The notes: generated by a model not told the origin, from the letters alone. Counted from the first letter of the stretch, positions 35,988 to 44,113 are shown. The stretch: 56,203 bases of DNA from a virus (IMGVR_UViG_3300030060_001517:1-56203); one strand, 5' to 3'. Numbers and translations: made by a program.

Positions 35988-36012
35988 TTAAAAATAATTA
36001 AATTATTTTTAA
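35988..36012. repeat. A/T palindrome upstream of P3
   Basis: TTAAAAATAAT (35988-35998) and ATTATTTTTAA (36002-36012) are perfect complements with a 3-base centre, 8 bases before the -35. A matching AAAAATAATT/AATTATTTTT palindrome lies before P6 (50323-50343). It could end the late transcript, act as an UP element, or bind a regulator. Confidence 0.6.
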
Positions 36013-36020
36013 AAAAGGGC

Positions 36021-36049
36021 TTTACTTTTTCAATGAAGTATGCTATAGT
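36021..36049 (+). promoter_or_regulatory. Promoter P3 (first early-half operon)
   Basis: TTTACT at 36021-36026, 17 bases, TATAGT at 36044-36049. Together with its flanks it is nearly a duplicate of P6 (CAATGAAGTATGC against CAATGAAGTAAGC in the spacer). Confidence 0.8.
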
Positions 36050-36053
36050 AATT

Positions 36054-36101
36054 ATGTTGGGTTGGGAAATTCAACATTTTAATAACTTAATAACTTATAA
36101 C
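36054..36101 (+). promoter_or_regulatory. P3 leader: 5' stem-loop plus TAACTTATAAC element
   Basis: ATGTTG (36054-36059) pairs with CAACAT (36072-36077) close to the expected transcript start. TTTTAATAACTTAATAACTT then leads into TAACTTATAAC (36091-36101), which abuts the AAGGA ribosome site. P6 has the same design with a different stem. Confidence 0.65.
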
Positions 36102-36114
36102 AAGGATGAATAAA

Positions 36115-36666
36115 ATGATTAAATTAAATAAAGTAACTAAAGAACAAGTAGCTGAAGCATTAAGAGTGTTATTAGAAAAGCAAGTAGAGATTGCTAACAG
36201 ACCTAATAAACCTTATGACCCATCTGAGAATGATTGGATTAAAGAAATGGATGCAAGGGAGAGAGGTGAAGAACCATTCCAGCATGTTACCCAGCAAAGA
36301 TGGAATTTTTATAAAGCAGAAGTTGGTAATCCTTTTGACATGAGAGATGAGATTATCGATGTTTGTAAAAACCCACCACAACCTGAAATTGAAGAAGTTG
36401 TGGTTAGAGTAAAACAAGATGAATTTTTAGAAACAGAAATACATGTTGGTACAAAATCTAAATATTCAAGATATGATTATTTTCAAGTAGTAGAATATGA
36501 AGACGGTGCCATTAATATTTATTTAAGAGACATGGGTTACGATTTATTTAACATGGAAGATGGCGGTTTAACTGAAAATTTCATGGCAGCTTTAAAACCT
36601 CTTGAAACTGATGACCAATATTTTGAATGGGTTAATAATTCAAATATTAGCATTAACAATAATTAA
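36115..36666 (+). CDS. Early protein, unknown
   Basis: 183 residues, acidic, soluble, with no recognised domain (KEQVAEALRVLLEKQVEI helix at the start, DYFQVVEYEDGAINIYLRDM later). It is the first gene after P3, so it is probably made early and may act on the host. Start 36115 is chosen because AAGGA is 8 bases upstream; the ATG at 36106 overlaps that site. Confidence 0.6.
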   Translation: MIKLNKVTKEQVAEALRVLLEKQVEIANRPNKPYDPSENDWIKEMDARERGEEPFQHVTQQRWNFYKAEVGNPFDMRDEIIDVCKNPPQPEIEEVVVRVKQDEFLETEIHVGTKSKYSRYDYFQVVEYEDGAINIYLRDMGYDLFNMEDGGLTENFMAALKPLETDDQYFEWVNNSNISINNN

Positions 36667-36700
36667 TAACTTATAACAGGGAGAGGGGACGAAAGTCCCC
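36667..36700 (+). promoter_or_regulatory. Leader copy with ribosome site and GNRA hairpin
   Basis: TAACTTATAAC recurs at 36667-36677, just after the 36115 gene, followed by GGGAG (36679-36683) and a hairpin GGGGAC-GAAA-GTCCCC (36685-36700) with a GNRA-type loop. The hairpin lies between the ribosome site and the ATG at 36710, so folding would bring them to a normal distance. No promoter is visible here. Confidence 0.6.
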
Positions 36701-36709
36701 TATTAAAAA

Positions 36710-37147
36710 ATGAAACTATATTATAACAGTAAAGGTCAATGGGCAGGTAATCAAGATGATGCGAAAGCATTCGGTTTACCATTTGAGCAATGTGATGTTC
36801 CTTATGATAAAAAAGGTCTATTAGAATTCTTAAATGAAAATGCTGTAAAATCTACTAATGCTTCTGCAGGAAATATTGATCCTGTGATAATCAAAAGTGG
36901 TAACACTATTAGTACACCTCTTTCTTATGTTAAAGATGAAGTAGGTGTTACTGAAATACAAAACATTTATGATAATTTAAGAAGTTTGTATGTCACAAGT
37001 GAGATGGCATTCAAAGCAGCAAGTCATATTATGAGCAAATTAGGTCATATAAGTGATCAAACAGAATTGTTAAAAGATGAATGTTTTGAAGAAATTGATA
37101 ACTACTTAAAAATGAATGCTAAAATAGATGGAGATAAAAATGAGTAA
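36710..37147 (+). CDS. Early protein, unknown
   Basis: 145 residues, no recognised domain. It begins MKLYYNSKGQWAGNQDDAKA and ends in helices. Its ribosome site is separated from the ATG by a hairpin (see 36667-36700), suggesting controlled translation. It overlaps the next gene by 8 bases. Confidence 0.6.
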   Translation: MKLYYNSKGQWAGNQDDAKAFGLPFEQCDVPYDKKGLLEFLNENAVKSTNASAGNIDPVIIKSGNTISTPLSYVKDEVGVTEIQNIYDNLRSLYVTSEMAFKAASHIMSKLGHISDQTELLKDECFEEIDNYLKMNAKIDGDKNE

Positions 37148-37676
37148 GATAAACTATATTAAATCTGAATATTTTGGTTCTTGGGTAATGAGGTGTAATG
37201 GATTAGAGCAACATGATCTAACTCCTAAACAGTTTTTGAAACATTTTAATTCATTCCACAACTTACCTGCTGATACAGAAGTGCCTAGGGATTTTAAAAG
37301 AGCAAAATTAAATCATCTGCTGAATACTGAATGTTGGTATTCAGCAGACGGTAAATATAAAGTCGCTAAAGCTATTTGTAAATATGGTGACTGTAATTTT
37401 GTTGTTCATAAAGAAGGTTGGGAAATTATTTGGCTATCAATTAGAATTAATAATGGCGAAGATCATTTAAGAGATTGGAGAGACTTCCAAGAAATTAAAA
37501 ATGATCTAGCTGGTAGAAATCGTGAAGCGGTAGAAGTATATCCTGACGAAAATAAATTAGTAGATGAGGTTAACACTTACCATCTATGGGTCTACCCAGA
37601 AGGATTTGAAACTCCTATGGGATGGACTGACAGAAGTGTACAAGAAGACAATGGTGAAGACCAGAGGAGAATTTAA
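37140..37676 (+). CDS. Early protein, unknown, with internal hairpin
   Basis: 178 residues. Start 37140 has GGAG 6 bases upstream. Motifs are not recognised; the centre (EGWEIIWLSIRINNGEDHLR) is aromatic and charged. A perfect 12-bp inverted repeat lies inside the coding part at 37316-37348. It is the last gene before P4. Confidence 0.6.
   Translation: MSKINYIKSEYFGSWVMRCNGLEQHDLTPKQFLKHFNSFHNLPADTEVPRDFKRAKLNHLLNTECWYSADGKYKVAKAICKYGDCNFVVHKEGWEIIWLSIRINNGEDHLRDWRDFQEIKNDLAGRNREAVEVYPDENKLVDEVNTYHLWVYPEGFETPMGWTDRSVQEDNGEDQRRI
37316..37348 (+). repeat. Perfect 12-bp inverted repeat inside a gene
   Basis: TCTGCTGAATAC (37316-37327) and GTATTCAGCAGA (37337-37348) flank a 9-base loop within the 37140 gene. 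It would fold into a stable RNA stem, or could serve as a DNA-binding dyad. Confidence 0.7.
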
Positions 37677-37689
37677 TTAAAAATAATCC

Positions 37690-37718
37690 TTTACTTTTTA
37701 AAAATGATAAACTATATT
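37690..37718 (+). promoter_or_regulatory. Promoter P4 (hypermodification operon)
   Basis: TTTACT at 37690-37695, 17 bases, TATATT at 37713-37718. TAACTTATAAC follows at 37726-37736 and leads directly to TGGAG and the ATG at 37748. No further promoter of this type is seen until P5, so it probably drives 37748-44066. Confidence 0.75.
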
Positions 37719-37747
37719 AAAAATATAACTTATAACTGGAGAATAAA

Positions 37748-38356
37748 ATGAATAAATTTGAAACAATTGAATATGAAGATATCCACACCGAAGAGGGTCT
37801 GTTAGATCTATGGATTAAAAATAATCCTGAAGATTATAAATGGCTCACTGACAATGCACCAGAAAATACTTTTGCTGCTAGTCTACTTTCTTTTCTGAAT
37901 ACACATAGTTACTTGACTGATAAACAGCACAAGTGTGTTAAAATGAATGTTTGTAAAGAACAGCCATTAGAAGTCAATTCATTAGAATTAGAAGAGAAAT
38001 TTAGGACAGCTAGGGAAAATGGTGTAAAATGGCCAAAAATAACCCTCGATAGCCTAAAGATTAAGATGGCTGGAGACAACAGCCGTAATCCAGGAGCTCT
38101 CTACGTCACTGAGCACGGTAATTATTACGGTAAAGTTTCACACGGAAAGTTTTATAAAGTCCCTGAGTGCTCCCCTGAGGCAGCCGAAAAAATACAAAAG
38201 TTGATTTCAGACCCTGAAATGACTGTAAAACGGTATGGCATAGAAACAGGGCAGTGTTGCATATGTAGTCGTACTTTAACAAATCCTGAGTCAATAAAAT
38301 TAGGTATGGGTCCTATCTGCCGTACTAGTTTTGGTTTCTCAGGTAGATTTATATAA
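37748..38356 (+). CDS. Protein with C-terminal DUF6011-like zinc-binding motif
   Basis: 202 residues. The C-terminus has GQCCICSRTLTNPESIKLG followed by MGPICRTSFG (C170/C171, C173, C191), as in DUF6011 zinc-finger-like tails often attached to DNA-metabolism proteins. The N-terminal 160 residues are not recognised but include a basic strand set (GNYYGKVSHGKFYKV). GGAG precedes the ATG right after the P4 leader. It probably binds DNA or RNA; its link with the modification operon is by position only. Confidence 0.7.
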   Translation: MNKFETIEYEDIHTEEGLLDLWIKNNPEDYKWLTDNAPENTFAASLLSFLNTHSYLTDKQHKCVKMNVCKEQPLEVNSLELEEKFRTARENGVKWPKITLDSLKIKMAGDNSRNPGALYVTEHGNYYGKVSHGKFYKVPECSPEAAEKIQKLISDPEMTVKRYGIETGQCCICSRTLTNPESIKLGMGPICRTSFGFSGRFI

Positions 38357-38366
38357 GGAGGATTAA

Positions 38367-38834
38367 ATGTTAAATTTTGAAAATATGAAGATGAAAGAAT
38401 TGGTTGATTATTATAATAGTTACGAAGGTAATAAACCTATTAAAAAGTTTCGTGATAAATCTACTGCTATAGCAAGATGTAAAAATTTATTACAAGCAGT
38501 TATAGAAGTAGAAGATGCTGGGTATCCTGCTGTAAAGAAAGACCTCACTGGTCAAGCATTAAGAAATAGAAATATGAGTGCGTCTTTACAGTTAGATAGA
38601 ACTATTATGGTTATGTGTCCTTATGTTGAAGAAGAAGGTGATGGAGGTTTTCTTAAAGAACCAGAACTTTCTGAATTCAATAATGTTCATCAAATGTGGC
38701 AGATACATCCTGAGTGGGTTACTGGTGCTCAAGTAGATAGATTAACTCGTATTCTTTACAGTAATGCTAAGCAAGGTAAAAGAGTAGAAGTTACTATCAA
38801 TGATAGAACTTTTATGTTAAAGAATGTGAGATAA
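38367..38834 (+). CDS. Small operon protein, possible nucleic-acid binder
   Basis: 155 residues. The first 45 (NMKMKELVDYYNSYEGNKPI, then KKFRDKSTAIARCKNLL) look like a short helical module found at the start of some phage regulators. The rest has a DRLTRILYSNAKQGKRVEVT stretch. Start has TAAGGAGG upstream. It lies between the DUF6011 gene and the modification enzymes. No enzymatic motif is visible. Confidence 0.6.
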   Translation: MLNFENMKMKELVDYYNSYEGNKPIKKFRDKSTAIARCKNLLQAVIEVEDAGYPAVKKDLTGQALRNRNMSASLQLDRTIMVMCPYVEEEGDGGFLKEPELSEFNNVHQMWQIHPEWVTGAQVDRLTRILYSNAKQGKRVEVTINDRTFMLKNVR

Positions 38835-39787
38835 TGAAATCTGTATTTGAAACATATTCCCTCAATAGAGAAGATATAAAATGGGAAAACCATTTATCTT
38901 CTCTAACCCCATGGGAGTTAAAGTCAGGAGTCTGGTTTAAAAGAGACGACTATTTTGCTCCCTTGGGGTACAGTGGTCCTAACGGATCAAAAATGAGACA
39001 ACTTATTTGGTATATAAATAGATTTAGAGAAGGTAAAAATCATATTGTGACTGGAGCATCTATTCAGTCACCTCAATTAAGTATGAGTGCTATAGTAGGT
39101 GCTCATTATGGTCTTAAAAATAGACAAGTAGTTTACAGCAAACCTCACACAGTTACAACTCATGTTAATCCTAAAATTGCTGCTGGTTTTGGCGCAGTGT
39201 TTGAATATGCTTCTGGTCCTTATAATCCTATCATTCAAAAAAGAGTAGCAGATTTAACTCAAGAAAATTCATTAGTAGTAGAATATGGTATAACAGTTCC
39301 TCATACTCGTTATCCTGCAGAAGATGTAAGAAAATTTCATGAGGTAGGTGCATATCAAACTTCTAATATGCCTGAGCAAGTAGAAAAATTAATAGTACCT
39401 GCTGGATCTTGTAACTCTTTAACAAGTGTATTATTAGGATTGAGCAGAGACTCTAAAAATTTAAAAGAGTTATTTACTATTGGTATAGGTCCTGATAAAA
39501 GAGATTGGGTCAATGAAAGATTAAAAATAATGGGAGTAGATCCTGAGTACTTTAATTTTAAATGGAACCATTATTCTTTACATGACAATAAGTATGCTTC
39601 TTATAGTGACAAATTTAAAGATGAAACATTTGAAGATATTATTTTTCATCCTACTTATGAAGCTAAGATGTGGAGATGGTTAAGAGAAAGAAATCCTTTA
39701 GACTTTGATGATAAAACAGCATTTTGGATAGTAGGTAGTGCTGCTGATACTAAAATAGTAGAACCTTTTTATACGGAGATAGACTGA
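38834..39787 (+). CDS. PLP-dependent enzyme, fold type II (ACC deaminase/D-Cys desulfhydrase-like)
   Basis: 317 residues. WFKRDD and PNGSKMRQL place the Schiff-base lysine at K53. TGASIQSPQLSMSA (73-86) is the substrate loop, and PAGSCNSLTS (189-198) the phosphate-binding loop. These mark the tryptophan-synthase-beta fold group close to ACC deaminase and D-cysteine desulfhydrase. It opens the set of five enzymes for thymidine hypermodification, so it may tailor an amino-acid side chain on the base. Characterised hypermodifying phages use PLP enzymes for decarboxylation; a fold-type II member would do elimination or replacement chemistry. The reaction is inferred, not shown. Confidence 0.75.
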   Translation: MKSVFETYSLNREDIKWENHLSSLTPWELKSGVWFKRDDYFAPLGYSGPNGSKMRQLIWYINRFREGKNHIVTGASIQSPQLSMSAIVGAHYGLKNRQVVYSKPHTVTTHVNPKIAAGFGAVFEYASGPYNPIIQKRVADLTQENSLVVEYGITVPHTRYPAEDVRKFHEVGAYQTSNMPEQVEKLIVPAGSCNSLTSVLLGLSRDSKNLKELFTIGIGPDKRDWVNERLKIMGVDPEYFNFKWNHYSLHDNKYASYSDKFKDETFEDIIFHPTYEAKMWRWLRERNPLDFDDKTAFWIVGSAADTKIVEPFYTEID

Positions 39788-40554
39788 TGGTTATAACAAC
39801 AACCAAGTGGAAGATTTTAAATAAATATGATTTTGAATTACTACCAGGAGAAGCACAAAAGATGCCAGATGGTGATTACAGTTATTATCAATATTTAAAT
39901 AAAAGATGGCAAGAGACAGGTAAAAATGTTTTGTGTCAAGAATTCTTATTAGCTCCTCATAAAAGAAGCGATAATGCTAATGATTTGATTGTAGCTGAAC
40001 CATTTGGAGGATGCGGTGTGTTTTCTATAGCTATTCAACATTTGTTAAAACCTATGCATCATTATATAGGAGAGTTAGATGAAGATTGTGTAAGACAGTT
40101 ATATTTTTGCACTGCTTCTTATCCAGGAGTAACAGTCAGTCAAGAAGATGCTCATGAAAGATTAGGAGTTTTACCTGCAGATATTTACGTATGTGATTTT
40201 CCTTTCTTCACTTTAATAAAACATAGTGAACAAGATATGTGGGTTAAAGAAATGGAAAGAATGATTTCTCATAAACCTGAAGCTATCATTATAACTGATG
40301 GTTCAAGTTGCCGATGGCATTTCACTGCAAAGAATTTAAAGAAGAGAGGATATGATGTTAATCATCATCGAGAAAGTTATGCTAAAGTTTTTGACAAATA
40401 CTTTAAAGAAAAATATAATTATAGAGTAACTGCTGTAGCTTATCATGGTACATGTTTTTATATTAAAATACAACCAGCAGGATCGTATTTAGATAAAATA
40501 GCAATTAAACATATACCTGCAGGAGTAGGTATCAATGGGTTAAGACCGCAATGA
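39787..40554 (+). CDS. Methyltransferase-like Rossmann protein
   Basis: 255 residues. AEPFGGCGVFSIA (70-82) resembles the SAM-binding loop, followed by YIGELDED (acidic end of strand 2) and VCDFPFF (135-141), which replaces the usual DPPY-type motif of amino-methyltransferases. It overlaps neighbours by 1 and 4 bases inside the modification operon. It may methylate the modified base or its side chain, or have lost methylation and serve as a DNA-binding partner. Similarity is moderate. Confidence 0.65.
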   Translation: MVITTTKWKILNKYDFELLPGEAQKMPDGDYSYYQYLNKRWQETGKNVLCQEFLLAPHKRSDNANDLIVAEPFGGCGVFSIAIQHLLKPMHHYIGELDEDCVRQLYFCTASYPGVTVSQEDAHERLGVLPADIYVCDFPFFTLIKHSEQDMWVKEMERMISHKPEAIIITDGSSCRWHFTAKNLKKRGYDVNHHRESYAKVFDKYFKEKYNYRVTAVAYHGTCFYIKIQPAGSYLDKIAIKHIPAGVGINGLRPQ

Positions 40555-41552
40555 AAAATTATAAATTAACAGAAAATAGAAGAGAGTATTTTGATGCTCT
40601 TTACAAATTAAATTTAGAATATGGTATTATGCCTGGGTTGGTTTATTTATATATGCCTTCATTAGCTAAGCATTACTCTTGGAATAATGAAGACAAATTA
40701 TGGTTTTCTTTTTTAAATGGTATGACGCAAAATCCAATAACATCAATTCAATTATTAGAACAGTTACCTAGTGTTCCTCCTGCTGGAGCTACTCTTTCTA
40801 AATTTAATAACTGGTTTAATGATAATTGGGATATTTTAAAATATGATACTGATAGAAGATATCAAAAGAAAGATACTGTTGATGCTATTAAATCTTATGC
40901 TCAGATTTTATCTAATTATTCTTCTCAAGAAGAAATGCTTACTAATAGTTATAAAGAACTTTGGAACTTAGTAAGTAATAATTATAATTCTTTTGGTAGA
41001 TTATCTTCATTTAGTTATTTAGAATATGTTTATTTAAATGGTTTCGGTGCTGACTGTGATAATTTATTATTTGAAGATAAATCTGGAAGCAAATCACATC
41101 GTAATGGTATGATGATTTTACATGGAGCAGATAATTTTGTTTGGGATAAAAGAGCCAGGAATGAGTTTACTGGAGATTATCCTGATTTCAAAAAAGTATG
41201 TGATTGGTTAAATGAAGTTGCTACTCAACATTTAACTGAGTTTAAAAATAAACATCCTGATATTTCACATGTAGGTAATTTTACTTTTGAAAGTAATTTA
41301 TGTACATTTAAAAATCATTTCTTTGGCAGAAGATATCCTGGTGTTTATGCAGACATGGCATGGCAAAGAATTGAGTGGGCAGAAGAAAGAGGGATTGATA
41401 CTTCTATTTTTAAAAATATAAGAGAAGAACATTTACCTGATTGGTTAAGAATTGAATGTTCTAATTTAAAAGTAGATATCAATAAATTTGGTTCATTGTT
41501 TCAAGAACAAGGAACACCATTTAGAGGAGATAAATTTTTATGTCAAATATAA
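40551..41552 (+). CDS. aGPT-Pplase-like base transferase (alpha-glutamyl/putrescinyl thymine pyrophosphorylase family)
   Basis: 333 residues, mainly helical. Stretches WFSFLNGMTQNPIT (51-64), DTDRRY (99-104), FGRLSSFSYLEY (148-159) and GSKSHRNG (179-186) look like the aGPT-Pplase2 clade. In hypermodifying phages this clade replaces the (pyro)phosphate on 5-hydroxymethyl-dU in DNA with an amino-acid or amine. The next three genes encode the kinase parts and dUMP hydroxymethylase, which supports the call. The attached group cannot be read from sequence. Confidence 0.75.
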   Translation: MKNYKLTENRREYFDALYKLNLEYGIMPGLVYLYMPSLAKHYSWNNEDKLWFSFLNGMTQNPITSIQLLEQLPSVPPAGATLSKFNNWFNDNWDILKYDTDRRYQKKDTVDAIKSYAQILSNYSSQEEMLTNSYKELWNLVSNNYNSFGRLSSFSYLEYVYLNGFGADCDNLLFEDKSGSKSHRNGMMILHGADNFVWDKRARNEFTGDYPDFKKVCDWLNEVATQHLTEFKNKHPDISHVGNFTFESNLCTFKNHFFGRRYPGVYADMAWQRIEWAEERGIDTSIFKNIREEHLPDWLRIECSNLKVDINKFGSLFQEQGTPFRGDKFLCQI

Positions 41553-42127
41553 TACTTAGAATATGTGGAACTTTCGGCTCTGGTAAAACTACCGCAGTTA
41601 GAAAATTTTTAGAAGATTATCCTAATGAAACTTTATATGTAGAAAATAAAATAGCTGGTTATAAATTAGATTTAAAATCTGAAGATATAACTAAACCTGT
41701 TTTTGTTATAGGTAAGTACGACAATGTTTGTGGCGGAACAGACTCTATGGCTACTCAACAATTAATTGCTGATAGAATAATGCAAGCACATCCTCATGGA
41801 CATGTTATGTATGAAGGTGCTTTAGTTTCTGCTTCCGGATTAGGAGGTAAAGTCACTCAAGCAACTGAAGAAACAGGATGTACTGTTTATGCATTTTTAG
41901 ATACTCCAGAAGATTTATGTATTGAAAGAGTTAAACAAAGAAGATTAAATGCTGGAAATGAAAAAGAATTTAATCCTAAAAATTTAATAGATAAATTTAG
42001 GAGTGTTGCTAATTGTAAAAATAACCTTTTAGCAGCAAAATGCGCAGTAGCTGATTTAGATTATACTAACACGCATCCTACTTTATTAAACTTAATTAGA
42101 AATTTTGATCAAGGGAGATTTGAATGA
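41540..42127 (+). CDS. 5-hmdU DNA kinase, P-loop subunit
   Basis: 195 residues. P-loop CGTFGSGKTT (9-18), then VIGKYDNVCGGTDSMATQQL (57-76), a characteristic strand and loop of the P-loop kinases that phosphorylate 5-hydroxymethyluracil in phage DNA, and an AFLDTPEDLCIERVKQRR lid region. It would activate the base for the transferase encoded upstream. It overlaps both neighbours (13 and 4 bases), and the helical domain usually linked with such kinases is encoded separately next door. Confidence 0.8.
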   Translation: MSNIILRICGTFGSGKTTAVRKFLEDYPNETLYVENKIAGYKLDLKSEDITKPVFVIGKYDNVCGGTDSMATQQLIADRIMQAHPHGHVMYEGALVSASGLGGKVTQATEETGCTVYAFLDTPEDLCIERVKQRRLNAGNEKEFNPKNLIDKFRSVANCKNNLLAAKCAVADLDYTNTHPTLLNLIRNFDQGRFE

Positions 42128-43047
42128 TACAAGATAGACCATATATTCCGCCTACTGCTAATAATGTTACTTCATTAAAGGCTTTGTTATATTTTGTTTG
42201 GGAAAGAGAAGCTATCCGTATAGCAAAAGAAAATAGGTATAATGGAGATCTAACTGATGATCCTATTTTGAAAAAATATAAATTCACTAACATCAGAAGA
42301 AAAGATGATCGTGTTAGTAAATGGATTATAGATAATATTATTCTTAATGTTGGTATAAATGAAAATAGTTTATGGTTCACTTTATTAATTGCTCGTTTAA
42401 TTAATTGGCCACCAACACTTCAGTATCTTCTTAATTGTGAAGAAAATATATTATTAAAAGACCCTAATAATTTTGATCCTAAAAGTTTTTCTGTAGCTAT
42501 AGAAAAATTTAGAGAAACAAACTCTAAAGCATATTCTGGTGCTTATATGGTTTACCCTACTAAAAAAGATGTAGGATCTGTTAAATCTTTATCTTTAGGT
42601 AATCATATTATTAAACCTGTTTTAGATATAGCAGAAGAAGTAGATTACATTTTATATACAGAAAATAGTATTGAAAAATTTGTTAATATTTTATCTAATT
42701 GTTTTGGTATAAGCACTTTCATTGCTGGGCAAGTAGCAGCAGATCTAACTTATTGTGAAGCACCATTATGCGATGCGTCAGATTTATATACTTATGCTCC
42801 AATAGGACCAGGAAGTTCTAAAGGATTAAATTATCTTTTTAATAGAAAACCTTACGCAACTTGGAAACAAGAAGATTTTAATGATCAGTTACAGATGATA
42901 AATGAACAAATTAAAGATGAGTTAGAAATAACTGATTTAACTTTACACGATGTTCAAAATGTAATGTGTGAATATAGTAAATATACCAGAACTTTATTAG
43001 GAGAAGGTAAACCTAAAACTATGTATAAACCAGAGGAGAGCTTTTAA
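42124..43047 (+). CDS. 5-hmdU DNA kinase helical-domain-like protein
   Basis: 307 residues, helical. FVWEREAIRI (19-28), DDPILKKYKFTNIRRKDDRV (45-64) and APIGPGSSKGLN fit the HMUDK helical domain that accompanies 5-hmdU DNA kinases; an aGPT-Pplase1-like protein is the alternative. It immediately follows the P-loop subunit (4-base overlap), implying a two-protein kinase. It overlaps the next gene by one base. Confidence 0.7.
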   Translation: MIQDRPYIPPTANNVTSLKALLYFVWEREAIRIAKENRYNGDLTDDPILKKYKFTNIRRKDDRVSKWIIDNIILNVGINENSLWFTLLIARLINWPPTLQYLLNCEENILLKDPNNFDPKSFSVAIEKFRETNSKAYSGAYMVYPTKKDVGSVKSLSLGNHIIKPVLDIAEEVDYILYTENSIEKFVNILSNCFGISTFIAGQVAADLTYCEAPLCDASDLYTYAPIGPGSSKGLNYLFNRKPYATWKQEDFNDQLQMINEQIKDELEITDLTLHDVQNVMCEYSKYTRTLLGEGKPKTMYKPEESF

Positions 43048-44066
43048 TGGAACTTAGAGTAGAAAATGTAAATGAAGCATTTCAAGAAATATTATGGAAA
43101 TTTAAAGTACTTAATCTTGAAACAGAAGAAACTAGAAATGGACCAGCTTTAGTTTATCCAGAAATGGTAACAACTATTTATAGGTTTCCTGATGAAAGAG
43201 TTTTATTTCACCCTAAAAGAGATGCTAATCCTATATTTCATTTAATGGAAGCTATATGGATGATTGCAGGTAGAAATGATGTTGAGTTTGTAAATCAATT
43301 TAATAGTAATATGAAAAACTTTAGCGATGATGGAAAAGTGTTCAATGCTGCTTATGGTCATAGATGGAGAAAACATTTTGGTACCGATCAATTATTAGAT
43401 GTTATAAATTTATTAAAACAAGATATAAGCACTCGCCAAGCTGTTATTCAGATGTGGGATGCTGAAGATTTAGTAAAAGACACTTGTGATAAAGCATGTA
43501 ATACTCAGTTAATATTTGACACCAGGAACAATAAATTAAATATGACAGTGTTTAATCGTTCTAACGATGTTTGGTGGGGAGCATATGGTGCTAATGCTGT
43601 TCATTTTAGTTTCTTGCAAGAAGTGATAGCTAGAGCTATTGATTATCCTTTAGGAGAATACAGGCAAGTTTCTAATAATTTTCATTTTTATACTGAGTTA
43701 TATGATGCTATGAGTTTATTAGATAACCCTCCTAATGAACATTCACACAATCCTTACCATAATGGAGAAGTTTCATCTTTACCTATAATGGATAATAATG
43801 ATTATGCAGGGTTTATTTTAGATTGTGAACAGTTTTGCAAAGATCCTTTTGGTTTAGCTAATTTAGAAACTTATAAATTTAATCATAGTTTCTTTATGTC
43901 AGTAGCTCGTCCTATGGCTCTTATTTCACATATAAGAAAAAATAAAGATAATGACAGTAAATATTATGATGGTATGCTTCAAGCTAAAAGTATAAAAGCA
44001 CCTGATTGGCAAAGAGCATGTGTAGAATGGATAACCAGAAGAAATATGTTAGATGTTCCATTTTAA
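43047..44066 (+). CDS. dUMP hydroxymethylase (thymidylate synthase superfamily)
   Basis: 339 residues. Thymidylate synthase features: FNAAYGHRWRKHFG near residue 99, catalytic Cys in DKACNTQLIF (C151), and VFNRSNDVWWGAYGANAVHF, where RS(N)D binds dUMP phosphate and the following loop positions the folate. The context, directly after 5-hmdU kinase genes, favours 5-hydroxymethyl-dUMP synthesis rather than dTMP, but the two cannot be separated by reading alone. The last gene of the operon; P5 follows. Confidence 0.8.
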   Translation: MELRVENVNEAFQEILWKFKVLNLETEETRNGPALVYPEMVTTIYRFPDERVLFHPKRDANPIFHLMEAIWMIAGRNDVEFVNQFNSNMKNFSDDGKVFNAAYGHRWRKHFGTDQLLDVINLLKQDISTRQAVIQMWDAEDLVKDTCDKACNTQLIFDTRNNKLNMTVFNRSNDVWWGAYGANAVHFSFLQEVIARAIDYPLGEYRQVSNNFHFYTELYDAMSLLDNPPNEHSHNPYHNGEVSSLPIMDNNDYAGFILDCEQFCKDPFGLANLETYKFNHSFFMSVARPMALISHIRKNKDNDSKYYDGMLQAKSIKAPDWQRACVEWITRRNMLDVPF

Positions 44067-44084
44067 AATAATGAAAAATAAAAC

Positions 44085-44113
44085 TTGCTTTTTAATAAAA
44101 AATAAACGATACT
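44085..44113 (+). promoter_or_regulatory. Promoter P5 (replication operon)
   Basis: TTGCTT at 44085-44090, 17 bases, GATACT at 44108-44113, the weakest -10 of the set; a TATACG lies 5 bases later. TAACTTATAA at 44121-44130 abuts AGGAG and the ATG at 44145. Confidence 0.65.
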
